Assembly: GCA_002369525.1 (NCBI GenBank)
Contig: DFFN01000149.1
Span: 1 to 44,760, forward strand
Source of the DNA: Lachnoclostridium sp. UBA3775
GTDB lineage: Bacteria > Bacillota > Clostridia > Lachnospirales > Lachnospiraceae
DNA: 44,760 nucleotides
Direction of reading: 5' to 3'
The first letter of the stretch is position 1; each line of letters opens with the position of its first letter. Of the stretch, positions 23,286 to 31,593 are shown piece after piece. The position numbers and the translations under genes were made by a program. Under the pieces are notes generated by a model. The model saw nothing but the letters and a program-made list of their open reading frames with translations. It did no database searches and was not told the origin of the DNA.

Positions 23286-24968
23286 TCAGACTATATAGGT
23301 CTTACGGTCTATCCTTGTTTCAAACTCTTCGAGAGGAAGAGGTTTGTCAAAATAAAAGCCCTGTACAATTCTGCAATTGTTTTGCTTTAATATTTCCAGC
23401 TGTTTTTCGGTTTCCACTCCCTCGATAACGCACTGGAGTCCGATATCGCCGGCAAGCGAAATAACGTGGCCGAACATCTTGTTGGAAACGGAATCGCTGT
23501 TCCCGTCGTCCATCGGCACTATGCTCTTGTCGACCTTAAGCACGTTCCAGGGGATTTCGCGGATCAGATTCAGCGATGAATAACCGACACCGAAATCATC
23601 CACGGCCGTCCACACTCCCTGTTCCTGCAGGCCGTTAACTATACGCCTGAGATCGGAGAACAATACGTCGGTGGTGGTTTCGGTAAGCTCTATTTCAATG
23701 TACTCATGAGGCACATTATGCTTGTCGATGACCTCGATTATATGGTCCACGAGATCGATGTCGACCATGTGCTTTCTTGAAAAATTTACCGAAACCCTCA
23801 CTGCGCCGCGTCCTTCGTCAAGCCATTTTCTTATATGGGCGCAGACATGGTCAAGCATGTAAAAATCAAGATCGCAGATATATGTATTCATTTCAAGTAT
23901 GGGGATAAACTTCATCGGCGGAATGACCTCGCCGTCCTTTATCCAGCGGCAGAGTGCCTCGGCGCCCGTAAGAACCCCTTTCTCAATATCGACCTTGGGC
24001 TGGTAGTATACCTGAAATTCTTCTTTTTTCAGAGCCTGGCGGAAGCTGCTCTGTACCTTCTTTATATTGTTGATCTCCGCCTTCATCTTTTCATCGTAAA
24101 ATACGATGCTGCCGCCGTTCGCGTTCTTGGCGATGTTGCCGGCAAGCATGATCTTATCCATTATGTCGCCGTACATCCTCATCATAAATGGCCTGGGCAG
24201 AACATAAACTCCGGCGGCGGCCGAAATTATTATCTTTTTCCGGCCTTCTTCATCATAGGCAACGGGAACGCCCGAGAAAACCTCGTACACTCTTTCCTCA
24301 AGCCCCTTGTCAAATACGCCGATGAACTTATCTCCGCCGAGACGGGCAACTATCCCCATGCCGCAGATTGCCTCCTGAAGCAGATTATAGTAATTTCTGA
24401 GCACGAGATCGCCGTTTTCGCGTCCGATTTCCTGATTAACGATCGTGAAATTGTGAAGGTCGATGTGGAAAGCAACCTTACCGCCGAGACGGTATTCGGA
24501 ATTTTCAATATCAAGATAACGTGCAAACGCACGGAAATTATGAAAACCGTCGAGATCGGAAAAACCAAACTCCTCGATTTTTCTTAAAAGACGCATCCTG
24601 CTCACAAAACCAAGGATGAGACGAAGCATGGTATCAAGCTGAAGGATCTCCTCTTCGCTCCGTTCCTCCGCTTTCGCTTCTTCATACAAGGTTCCGATGA
24701 TAACGGCCTTGGTCGCGGATACGATTCTTATTTTCAGCACAACCTTATCTGCCCTGCCGTTGTCAAAATCACAGAAGACCTCACCCTCGCCTCTTTGTTC
24801 AAACATAGGTGTGCGGTAGAACTCGGTCTCGCCCTTTGCAAGCCTGTAAATATAGCATATTTCGCATATCAGATCCACGTAGCTTTCGCGGTCGTAAGGC
24901 TCCTCGTGGATGATTCTTATCAGTCTTTCAAGTAATGATTCGTACGTTTTATTGCTGACTTTACCCAT
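23286..24968 (-). CDS. Soluble GGDEF-EAL protein (c-di-GMP turnover)
   Basis: 560 residues, no TM helices or signal peptide. The N-terminal region (1-135) has a GAF-like feel but is not assigned. GGDEF domain about 135-300 with site RLGGDKFIGVF near 210 (GGDKF instead of GGDEF; the Glu-to-Lys change would harm cyclase activity). EAL domain about 310-555 with intact GAEALCR, VNFSRKH, IELTET, VDDFGVGYSSL, KVDKS and IEGVETEKQ. Predicted to be mainly a c-di-GMP phosphodiesterase. GTG-free ATG start 24968 with GGGGGA upstream. Monocistronic, ends convergent with the epimerase gene. Confidence 0.92.
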   Translation of the reverse strand: MGKVSNKTYESLLERLIRIIHEEPYDRESYVDLICEICYIYRLAKGETEFYRTPMFEQRGEGEVFCDFDNGRADKVVLKIRIVSATKAVIIGTLYEEAKAEERSEEEILQLDTMLRLILGFVSRMRLLRKIEEFGFSDLDGFHNFRAFARYLDIENSEYRLGGKVAFHIDLHNFTIVNQEIGRENGDLVLRNYYNLLQEAICGMGIVARLGGDKFIGVFDKGLEERVYEVFSGVPVAYDEEGRKKIIISAAAGVYVLPRPFMMRMYGDIMDKIMLAGNIAKNANGGSIVFYDEKMKAEINNIKKVQSSFRQALKKEEFQVYYQPKVDIEKGVLTGAEALCRWIKDGEVIPPMKFIPILEMNTYICDLDFYMLDHVCAHIRKWLDEGRGAVRVSVNFSRKHMVDIDLVDHIIEVIDKHNVPHEYIEIELTETTTDVLFSDLRRIVNGLQEQGVWTAVDDFGVGYSSLNLIREIPWNVLKVDKSIVPMDDGNSDSVSNKMFGHVISLAGDIGLQCVIEGVETEKQLEILKQNNCRIVQGFYFDKPLPLEEFETRIDRKTYIV

Positions 24969-25016
24969 AATAATCCCCCGATCATCGTCATTGCCCCAAT
25001 AGTTGCAGTAATCATT

Positions 25017-25025
25017 ATTATATCA
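25017..25025 (-). promoter_or_regulatory. Putative extended -10 promoter for GGDEF-EAL gene
   Basis: Minus-strand TGATATAAT (TGnTATAAT), 48 bases upstream of the start codon; -35 not convincing. Confidence 0.45.
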
Positions 25026-25053
25026 CATTTCTATCACAAATCATACTATGAAA

Positions 25054-26499
25054 TCATAAATTTTCAACAATATTTCTCACCCATATGCCTTTTTTCACCA
25101 TAAAAAAGCCCACAAAGCACTTTCCAAGCTCAAGAAGCGATACAAAAAGGTAGATCATGAGCACCGGAAATGTGGTGAAGTGCGCCAGGACATATGCCGC
25201 CGGAACGCTTGCGAGCCATGTAAAGCAGCTGTCGAACAATATGGTGATGAACACCCTTCCGCCGGAGCGTATCATGAAATAGGCTATGTTGGCAAAGGCA
25301 TTTACCGGCATGCAGACTGCAAGCACCCTGATAAAGCCCGATGCCATTTTCTTTATTTCGGGTTCGACGTTATAGATGTGCGGTATGAACGGAGCCAGCA
25401 TAAAAAGAATTGTTCCCAGACCGATGCACACAGCAATACTTAGCGACATGATACGCCACGAGCATCTTCTTGCTTCCACAAGCCGGTTTGCCCCCAGCTC
25501 CTGTCCGCAGATGATCGCCGTTGAATTTCCAAGAGAAATGAATACTTCATTGAATATCTGGGAAATCGTGTTGCTGATGTTCATGGCAGCGATGACCGCA
25601 AGGCCTCTTACGGAATAGCACTGCAGAAGCACAGCCATGCCGAGCGCCCACATGCACTCGTTTATCATGAGCGGCAGCGATTTCATAAAAATGGCACAAA
25701 AATTCTGACGCGGAATCCTGAAGTGTTTCAGCACTCCTTTAAAGAAAGGGTATTTTTCCCTGTCAAGCGAGCCGACGGCGATTATTGTAAATTCCACAAA
25801 TCTCGAGATAACGGTAGCGACCGCCGCACCGGCAACTCCGAGCTCCGGAAAGCCAAAAAGGCCGAAGATCAGCAGTGCGTTGAAAACAAAGTTTACGATC
25901 ATTGCGGCGATGCTGGCCTTCATAGGAAGCATGGTCTTGCCGCTCTCGCGCATTGTTCCGGCAAGAACCTGCCCGGCGCCGAAGGGTACAAAGCCGATAA
26001 GCATGATAAGCATATACTGCCTTGCGAGCCTCAGGGTTTCGGCCGCATCTTCCGGGGTCGTGTCGCTTGCGATGTAAAGCCTTACGAGCGCGTTTCCTGC
26101 CAAAATAAAGATAAGAACGGCAGCCGTCACCACAAAAATGATATCCGCTGTCTTGAAGCGGATGGTGATCTTCATGCCTTCATTATCACCCTTGCCGTAG
26201 TACTGCGTACCGTAGATTCCTGCGCCCGAAAGCGAGCCCCAGACGCAAAGATAGAATACAAAAAAGAGCTGGTTGACGATTGCGACGGCAGACATGGGCA
26301 CAGTACCCACCTGTCCCACCATCACGTTGTCCAACAGACTCACGATATTGGTCAGGGTATTCTGAATGATCATGGGAAGGACAACCATGGTGACACGGCG
26401 GTAAAATTTTCTGTCCCCGATCAGGCATTCCCGCAGATTAAGTTTATATTTTCTGGCCTCCTCTTCGCCAAGGAAGGCCTCATTGTTTATTGCATTCAT
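25054..26499 (-). CDS. MATE family multidrug/metabolite efflux transporter
   Basis: 481-residue polytopic membrane protein (12 hydrophobic segments) in two halves, with LPMIIQNTLTNIVSLLDNVMVG and GAGIYGTQYYGKGD in the first, and LPLMINECMWALGMAVLLQCYS in the second, typical of the MATE_Wzx-like NorM/DinF group; drives Na+ or H+-coupled export of unknown compounds. The ATG at 26499 lies only 6-7 bases after the -10 box, so the mRNA is essentially leaderless and has no RBS. No downstream in-frame start before the conserved region. Confidence 0.92.
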   Translation of the reverse strand: MNAINNEAFLGEEEARKYKLNLRECLIGDRKFYRRVTMVVLPMIIQNTLTNIVSLLDNVMVGQVGTVPMSAVAIVNQLFFVFYLCVWGSLSGAGIYGTQYYGKGDNEGMKITIRFKTADIIFVVTAAVLIFILAGNALVRLYIASDTTPEDAAETLRLARQYMLIMLIGFVPFGAGQVLAGTMRESGKTMLPMKASIAAMIVNFVFNALLIFGLFGFPELGVAGAAVATVISRFVEFTIIAVGSLDREKYPFFKGVLKHFRIPRQNFCAIFMKSLPLMINECMWALGMAVLLQCYSVRGLAVIAAMNISNTISQIFNEVFISLGNSTAIICGQELGANRLVEARRCSWRIMSLSIAVCIGLGTILFMLAPFIPHIYNVEPEIKKMASGFIRVLAVCMPVNAFANIAYFMIRSGGRVFITILFDSCFTWLASVPAAYVLAHFTTFPVLMIYLFVSLLELGKCFVGFFMVKKGIWVRNIVENL

Positions 26500-26504
26500 G
26501 TGGG

Positions 26505-26517
26505 AATTGTAACAATT
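26505..26517 (-). promoter_or_regulatory. Palindrome over the MATE -10 box (operator candidate)
   Basis: AATTGT-A-ACAATT, a perfect 6+1+6 inverted repeat that covers the -10 hexamer (TACAAT on the minus strand). A repressor such as a MarR or TetR protein could bind here; no such gene is adjacent. Confidence 0.55.
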
Positions 26518-26534
26518 TTCCCCGGATATGTCAA
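26506..26534 (-). promoter_or_regulatory. Consensus sigma-A promoter for MATE gene
   Basis: Minus strand TTGACA (26529-26534), 17-nt spacer, TACAAT (26506-26511). The predicted start site (about 26499-26500) coincides with the A of the start codon, giving a leaderless transcript. Confidence 0.7.
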
Positions 26535-26536
26535 GA

Positions 26537-26566
26537 GGGGGCAGAATGTCTTAAGACATCTCCCCC
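26537..26566 (-). terminator. GC-rich hairpin after flotillin gene, weak terminator
   Basis: GGGGG arms around the palindrome ATGTCTTAAGACAT (26546-26559), between the flotillin stop and the MATE promoter. It lacks a T-tract in the minus direction, so termination would be weak or factor-dependent; on the plus strand a T-rich tail follows, with no gene that needs it. Confidence 0.4.
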
Positions 26567-26574
26567 CTTTGTTT

Positions 26575-28185
26575 TTATTCTTCAACTTCGCTGTAATCCG
26601 AGGTATCGGTATTTACAACGGGTTTTTCCTGTGCCTCGGAAGCCTTTGAGGAATTTTCCTCAGGCTTTCCGGAAAGCTTTGAATTTGTAAAGTTTCCGAC
26701 CAGCTGTGAGAAGTCGATTCCCAGGGAATCGCTTATGCCGTCAATGGTCTGCTTGAAAGACTTTGTGATATCGGCGGTCAGCTTTGCGGTGTTGCCGTCA
26801 CCGTACATGGTGATGGAATCAACATTTGCAAGAGGAATGGCGATCGCCTGTGCAACCTCGGGATACATCTTGCAGAGCATCTCGATGATGGCTGCCTCGC
26901 CGTACTTCTTCATTGCCTCAGCCTTCTTATCAATACCGGCTGCCTCGGCCTCGGCCTTGGCTCTTATCGCAGCTGCCTCAGCCTCGCCCTTGGCCCTGAT
27001 ACCTTCGGCCTCTTTCTGCATCCTGATCATGTCGGCCTCGGCCTGTATCTTTCTTGCCTCGGCATCCTGCTGCTGCTGATATTTGGCTGCATCCGCTTCG
27101 ATCTTCTTGGCCTCAGCTGCCTGAGCCTGCTCATATTTCTTGGCCTCGGCTTCCTTCTGACGCTTGTAAAGCTCTACGTCTGCGATCTGCTGCTGGCGGT
27201 ACTTCTCTGCGTCGGCCTGCTTCTTGATCTCTGCATCGAGAGCCTGCTCGCGAACCTCTGCCTCTCTTGCCTTCAGCTCAACTTCCTTCTGCTGCTTTGC
27301 AATATCGGCTTCGGTCTTTGTGATCTCGATGGTCTTTCTCTGCTGCTGCTCCTGGATCTTGTAGGCTGCATCTGCCTCAGCCTTCTTTGTATCCTCTGTA
27401 ACCTGCAGCTCGCTCTTCTTGATCGAAAGCTCGTTCTGCTTGATGGCAATTTCGGTAGCCGATGCAACCTGCGCATCGTTTGCTTCCTTCTTTGCTGCAG
27501 CCTGTGCGATCGCAACGTCACGCTCTGCATTTGCCTTTGCAATACTTGCGGACTTCTGTATTGCTGCCATGTTGTCCTGTCCGAGTGCGGTAATAAGGTC
27601 ATTCTTATCCTCAACATGCTGGATATTGCAGGAAATGATCTTGATACCCAGGTTGTTCATATCGATCTGGGCCTTTTCCTGAACCTGGTCACCGAAGGTC
27701 TTTCGGTCGTTACACAGATCCTTAAGGGTTATCGTACCGATGATCTCACGCATGTTACCCTGAAGGGAATCGACAAGCTGCTCGTTGATCTTGTCCTTGC
27801 TCATGTTAAGGAAGTTCTTCATTGCAAGCTTGATGCCTTCCGGATCGGTCCTGACCTGAACCTTTGCAACCGCATCGATGTTAACACCGATGAAATCGGA
27901 TGTCGGTACAAAGTCGCCGGTCTTTATATCGATCGAAATCTGCTCGATAAGAAGCTCATCCTTCCTTTCAAAGAAGGGAAGCTTGATGCCTGCTTTACCG
28001 ATCAGTACCTTCGGGGTCCTACGAAGACCCGAAATAATGTAGGCCTTGTTCGGGGGAGCCTTTACATAGCTTGGAATGATGAACAGCGCAAGCAAAAGTA
28101 CGACAGCCACACCAATAATTATGGGCAGGTACTTGTCGAGCGAAAAATCGGAAGCCAGCAAAACATTTGCCACTTGGTTTCTCAT
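26575..28185 (-). CDS. Flotillin family membrane-microdomain protein
   Basis: 536 residues. One N-terminal TM helix (about 19-39), an SPFH/band-7 domain (about 45-215; VKAPPNKAYIISGLRR, VNIDAVAKVQVRTDPEG, LQGNMREIIGTITLKDL), then a long Ala/Glu/Lys/Gln coiled coil (about 215-430) with the KAEAEAAGIDKKAEAMKKYGEA flotillin signature, and an acidic Ser-rich tail. Scaffolds functional membrane microdomains. GGAGGT RBS before ATG 28185. The gene lies 27 bases after the secreted membrane protein, so both are probably cotranscribed. DNA of the coiled-coil is repetitive because of the AAE/QQ codons. Confidence 0.93.
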   Translation of the reverse strand: MRNQVANVLLASDFSLDKYLPIIIGVAVVLLLALFIIPSYVKAPPNKAYIISGLRRTPKVLIGKAGIKLPFFERKDELLIEQISIDIKTGDFVPTSDFIGVNIDAVAKVQVRTDPEGIKLAMKNFLNMSKDKINEQLVDSLQGNMREIIGTITLKDLCNDRKTFGDQVQEKAQIDMNNLGIKIISCNIQHVEDKNDLITALGQDNMAAIQKSASIAKANAERDVAIAQAAAKKEANDAQVASATEIAIKQNELSIKKSELQVTEDTKKAEADAAYKIQEQQQRKTIEITKTEADIAKQQKEVELKAREAEVREQALDAEIKKQADAEKYRQQQIADVELYKRQKEAEAKKYEQAQAAEAKKIEADAAKYQQQQDAEARKIQAEADMIRMQKEAEGIRAKGEAEAAAIRAKAEAEAAGIDKKAEAMKKYGEAAIIEMLCKMYPEVAQAIAIPLANVDSITMYGDGNTAKLTADITKSFKQTIDGISDSLGIDFSQLVGNFTNSKLSGKPEENSSKASEAQEKPVVNTDTSDYSEVEE

Positions 28186-28212
28186 ATCTCTACCTCCTAG
28201 TCGGTGAAATTA

Positions 28213-29664
28213 CTATTTTTTATCTTCCGTCTTTTCTTCCGTCTTATCCTCCGGTGCCGCAGGCTTACTCTCCGCTGCCACAGGCTCCTCGGGTTTCTTT
28301 TCCTTATTCTTCATCTTGATTACCACTATTATGATCACAACGATAATGATTATGATAAGCAGCCAGATGAAAATACAGATTCCGAGCGGTCTCGGGCAGA
28401 AGCCGCAGAGTCCGCACTTATCCTTCTCTTCCTTTTCCTTTGCAGGCTTGGGAGTCGGAGTGAGTGTCGGATCCGGTTCAACCGGTGTATCGGTCGGGGT
28501 AGGTGCTGCCACAACCTCCATGTCCTCTGAACCGAAGGTAATGATCTCGGAATAATCGGTATATACATCGTCAAGATCATGCTGGCGGATGCAGTAACGT
28601 GCGCGGAGCTCGATGGGAGTATCCTTTTCAACCTTGCCCTCTACTGCGGCAAGATTGGCAAGACCATATTCCAGCTCGCCGGACTTCAGTTTCCAGTCTC
28701 CCTGAAGACCTGTCCAGTCCTTCTTGCCCTGTACTCTTGCCTCAACCTCAATGGTAACATCGCCGCCATGATTATAGTCGGCCTGAAGCTTTGTGTTCAG
28801 CTTTGTCAGTTCCTCGGGAACAACTATCTTAAATGCTACAACAGGGAAGTCATTGAAATCCTTGTCTGTCATGCGGAGGTCGCTGATTATCGGAGCTGCA
28901 ACGTCGCCTTCTTTTACAGGCTCATACTTTTCAGCCTCTTTTCCGACTGCAGCGACTTCGGACCATTCGGATGCAACTTTAAACTCTTCCCTTCCTTCCT
29001 CTTCGGTACGGATGGTTACAAGATAGCGCATGCGGACATAGATCGTATGGTTTTCATAATCAAAAACTGCCTGGCTTCCGTCATCGTCCGATTTCACAGT
29101 ATAGCAGCCTTCGGGAAGCACATCCTTCCAGCCGTCAAAATCCGAGTTTTCATGATCGCCGTACCAGCGTTTATCTTCCGGATCGTCGATGTTTCCCATG
29201 TAACGGAAAACCCAGGCGGTAACTACCTGTTCGTCACTGTCCAGAAAATCAGTATAGGCCCATTCACCGAGGTGCTGTTTATAATCCTCGTCATAGCCGT
29301 CGGTATCCCAGTACTTATTGTAGTGCCAGTCGGTCTGGTTATCAACGGACCAGTCCATCTGGGCTGTAAACCACAGATCTGAATAGCCATGATCTTCAAT
29401 TTCTTTTCTTGTAGCATCATGGGTATCGGGATCTCCGTCCCTGTGGGCCCAGTCGCCCATGCTTTCATTCTTGCTCCACGCCAGCTGGCAGGTGCTATAA
29501 CTGTCGGTGCCCTCATCCGTATGCTCGATCGACACATTTGTCGGTGCAGAAAGCTCAAACGGGAGCCATACATCCTTATCCGACTCGCCCTCTGCGGCTG
29601 CAAAGCCCGTAAACATACAAAGCAGCATGCACAGGGTAAGTATGAATGATAGAAACTTCTTCAT
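28213..29664 (-). CDS. Secreted, C-terminally membrane-anchored protein with Cys-rich juxtamembrane motif; function unknown
   Basis: 483 residues. Signal peptide (MKKFLSFILTLCMLLCMFTGFAAAE), a long extracytoplasmic region rich in Asp/Glu/Trp/Tyr (about 26-370), a Thr/Pro spacer (PTPTDTPVEPDPTLTPTPKP), then CGLCGFCPRPLGIC directly against a long Ile/Val TM helix and a Lys/Pro/Glu cytoplasmic tail. The tail is acidic-basic mixed. No enzyme motif was recognised. Position in front of flotillin suggests a microdomain partner. The Cys cluster could bind a metal, form disulphides or be acylated; this is inference. The start has AAAGGAG upstream. Confidence 0.7.
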   Translation of the reverse strand: MKKFLSFILTLCMLLCMFTGFAAAEGESDKDVWLPFELSAPTNVSIEHTDEGTDSYSTCQLAWSKNESMGDWAHRDGDPDTHDATRKEIEDHGYSDLWFTAQMDWSVDNQTDWHYNKYWDTDGYDEDYKQHLGEWAYTDFLDSDEQVVTAWVFRYMGNIDDPEDKRWYGDHENSDFDGWKDVLPEGCYTVKSDDDGSQAVFDYENHTIYVRMRYLVTIRTEEEGREEFKVASEWSEVAAVGKEAEKYEPVKEGDVAAPIISDLRMTDKDFNDFPVVAFKIVVPEELTKLNTKLQADYNHGGDVTIEVEARVQGKKDWTGLQGDWKLKSGELEYGLANLAAVEGKVEKDTPIELRARYCIRQHDLDDVYTDYSEIITFGSEDMEVVAAPTPTDTPVEPDPTLTPTPKPAKEKEEKDKCGLCGFCPRPLGICIFIWLLIIIIIVVIIIVVIKMKNKEKKPEEPVAAESKPAAPEDKTEEKTEDKK

Positions 29665-29728
29665 AAATCCTTACTCCTTTCAATAAAGTGTAAAACCCCA
29701 TCCTTCTTAAAAAGGATAATGTATATTT

Positions 29729-29757
29729 ATTTTAGCATACCTGCTTAATTATAGCAA
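29729..29757 (-). promoter_or_regulatory. Putative promoter for secreted protein-flotillin operon
   Basis: Minus strand TTGCTA (29752-29757), 17-nt spacer, TAAAAT (29729-29734). A 6-bp hairpin ATCCTT/AAGGAT (29700-29717) lies in the leader. Confidence 0.5.
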
Positions 29758-29787
29758 CAAATAGTCGAACTTTTTTTATTTGGAAAC

Positions 29788-31593
29788 TCAGGTCGTCACA
29801 AACTGTGAATTATACAGCTCGGCATAGAAGCCTTCCTTTGCCAGGAGTTCCCTGTGACTGCCCTGCTCGACGATATCACCGTCACGCATGACAAGAATGA
29901 TGTCGGCATTCTTGATGGTGGAGAGGCGGTGAGCGATAACAAAGCTCGTGCGGTCCTTGGTCAGTTCATCCATGGCACGCTGTATGACAAGCTCCGTCCT
30001 CGTGTCGACCGAACTTGTCGCCTCGTCAAGTATCAGAAGCGGTGCATCCTTAAGCATCGCCCTTGCGATAGTAAGCTGCTGCTTCTGGCCTTCGGAAAGG
30101 CTAAGTGTGTCTGAAAGCTCAGTATCATAGCCCTTCTCAAGAGTATCGATAAAGTGCTTAAGTCCTACCGCCGTGCATACCTTGTCAAGCTCGGCATCGG
30201 TAACGCCTTCCTTATTATATACAAGATTCTCCCTTATGGTTCCGCCGAACAGCCAGGTATCCTGAAGTATCATATCAAACAGCTCATGCACATTTTCCCT
30301 TGTGATCTCCTTTGTCGATACTCCGTCAATCCTGATATCGCCTTCATCGGGCTCATAAAAACGCATCAGAAGATTAACCATGGTGGTTTTTCCGGCTCCC
30401 GTGGGTCCGACTATCGCAACCTTCTGCCCTGCCTTAAGCTCCGCCGAAAAATCATGGATTATGGTCTTGTCCGGCAGATAACCGAATTTTATGTGCGAAA
30501 AGCTGACATCGCCCCTGACCTTATCGGGATCAAGGCGGGTGCTCTTTTGGCTTTCGTCCGTAAGCTCTTCGGCCTCAAGTATTTCAAAAACCCTCTTTGA
30601 CGCCGCCGATGCCTGCTGTATGCTTGTCATCGACTGTGCAAAGGTGCCGAGCGGCTGCTGAAAAAGCCTTGAATATATCAGGAAGGCCGATATCATACCG
30701 AAGGTCATGCCTCCCTTTTCCTTTATAATAAGAGCGATTCCGACCGCAAAAATGAGCACATATGAAAGATTTCCGACAAAGCCCATGATAGGCATCATAA
30801 GTCCCGAAAAGAACTGCGATCTCCAGTTATCGTCGTAAAGCTTGTCATTTATCTTTGTAAACTTTTCGCTTTCCTCTTTCTTTCCGCCGAAGGACTGAAC
30901 AATGTTATGGTTCGTGTATACCTCTTCGATCTGTCCGTTCAGGGTTCCGAGATCCGCCTGCTTGCGGTTAAAATATACCTGCGACTTTTTCATGATCATG
31001 CCCATACTAATGAAACCGAGCATGGCTGCCGCAATGGTCACCAGCGAAAGAATGACGCTCGAGCCGAACATTTTTATCATTACGCCCACCAGAAGCACGA
31101 CCGCTCCGAGAAGGTTTGCGGTGCTCTGCGCAAGGGTCTGGCTTATCGTATCGACATCATTGGTCACTCTCGAAAGTATGTCTCCCTTGGTGCTCGTATC
31201 GAAAAAGCGCAGGGGCAGGCAGTTAATTTTCCTGTCGATATCGTTTCTCAATCTTCTTGATGCATGCTGGGTAACGGTTGCGGTGATAAACTGCTGTCCG
31301 TAGGAAAGAAGGGCTCCCGCAATGTATATGACAAGAAGCTTTACTGCGATCTTTTTGACCTCATCCATGTTTATGCCGGCAATAATTCCGTTAAGGATCT
31401 CGTTGGTCAGATCGCTTATGTTTTCAGGTCCGATTATGGTCGCATATGCGCCGCCTGCCGCAAAAACAAGAGCAATTATCACCGCAAAAAGATAGCGTTT
31501 GCAGTAAACGAGCATTTTTTTCATAGCGCCGAAATCGGTTTTTTCACCCGGGTTTGCCATCATCATGCGCCCGTGAGGTCCGTGTCCTGCCAT
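29788..31593 (-). CDS. ABC exporter half-transporter, catalytic-site subunit
   Basis: 601 residues: six-TM exporter domain (about 30-330) followed by an ATPase domain (about 360-600). Walker A GPTGAGKTT, signature LSEGQKQQ and Walker B LLILDEATSSVD with the canonical catalytic Glu. The start shares one base with the stop of the upstream half-transporter (TAATG), so they form a heterodimer. N-terminal segment MAGHGPHGRMM is His/Met-rich. Probably exports a drug, peptide or lipid. Confidence 0.93.
   Translation of the reverse strand: MAGHGPHGRMMMANPGEKTDFGAMKKMLVYCKRYLFAVIIALVFAAGGAYATIIGPENISDLTNEILNGIIAGINMDEVKKIAVKLLVIYIAGALLSYGQQFITATVTQHASRRLRNDIDRKINCLPLRFFDTSTKGDILSRVTNDVDTISQTLAQSTANLLGAVVLLVGVMIKMFGSSVILSLVTIAAAMLGFISMGMIMKKSQVYFNRKQADLGTLNGQIEEVYTNHNIVQSFGGKKEESEKFTKINDKLYDDNWRSQFFSGLMMPIMGFVGNLSYVLIFAVGIALIIKEKGGMTFGMISAFLIYSRLFQQPLGTFAQSMTSIQQASAASKRVFEILEAEELTDESQKSTRLDPDKVRGDVSFSHIKFGYLPDKTIIHDFSAELKAGQKVAIVGPTGAGKTTMVNLLMRFYEPDEGDIRIDGVSTKEITRENVHELFDMILQDTWLFGGTIRENLVYNKEGVTDAELDKVCTAVGLKHFIDTLEKGYDTELSDTLSLSEGQKQQLTIARAMLKDAPLLILDEATSSVDTRTELVIQRAMDELTKDRTSFVIAHRLSTIKNADIILVMRDGDIVEQGSHRELLAKEGFYAELYNSQFVTT

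Noticed and set aside
23275..23304. TAAGACC/GGTCTTA inverted repeat as terminator between convergent genes
   Set aside because: Only 7 bp and no T-tract on either side; it lies within coding ends. May still matter for RNA ends but cannot be called a terminator.
25723..26649. 308-residue open frame on the plus strand
   Set aside because: Antisense to the MATE gene and runs into flotillin; shadow of a hydrophobic gene.
26940..27520. Repeated GCC/CTC-rich DNA as a possible repeat element
   Set aside because: Explained by the Ala/Glu/Gln coiled coil of flotillin.
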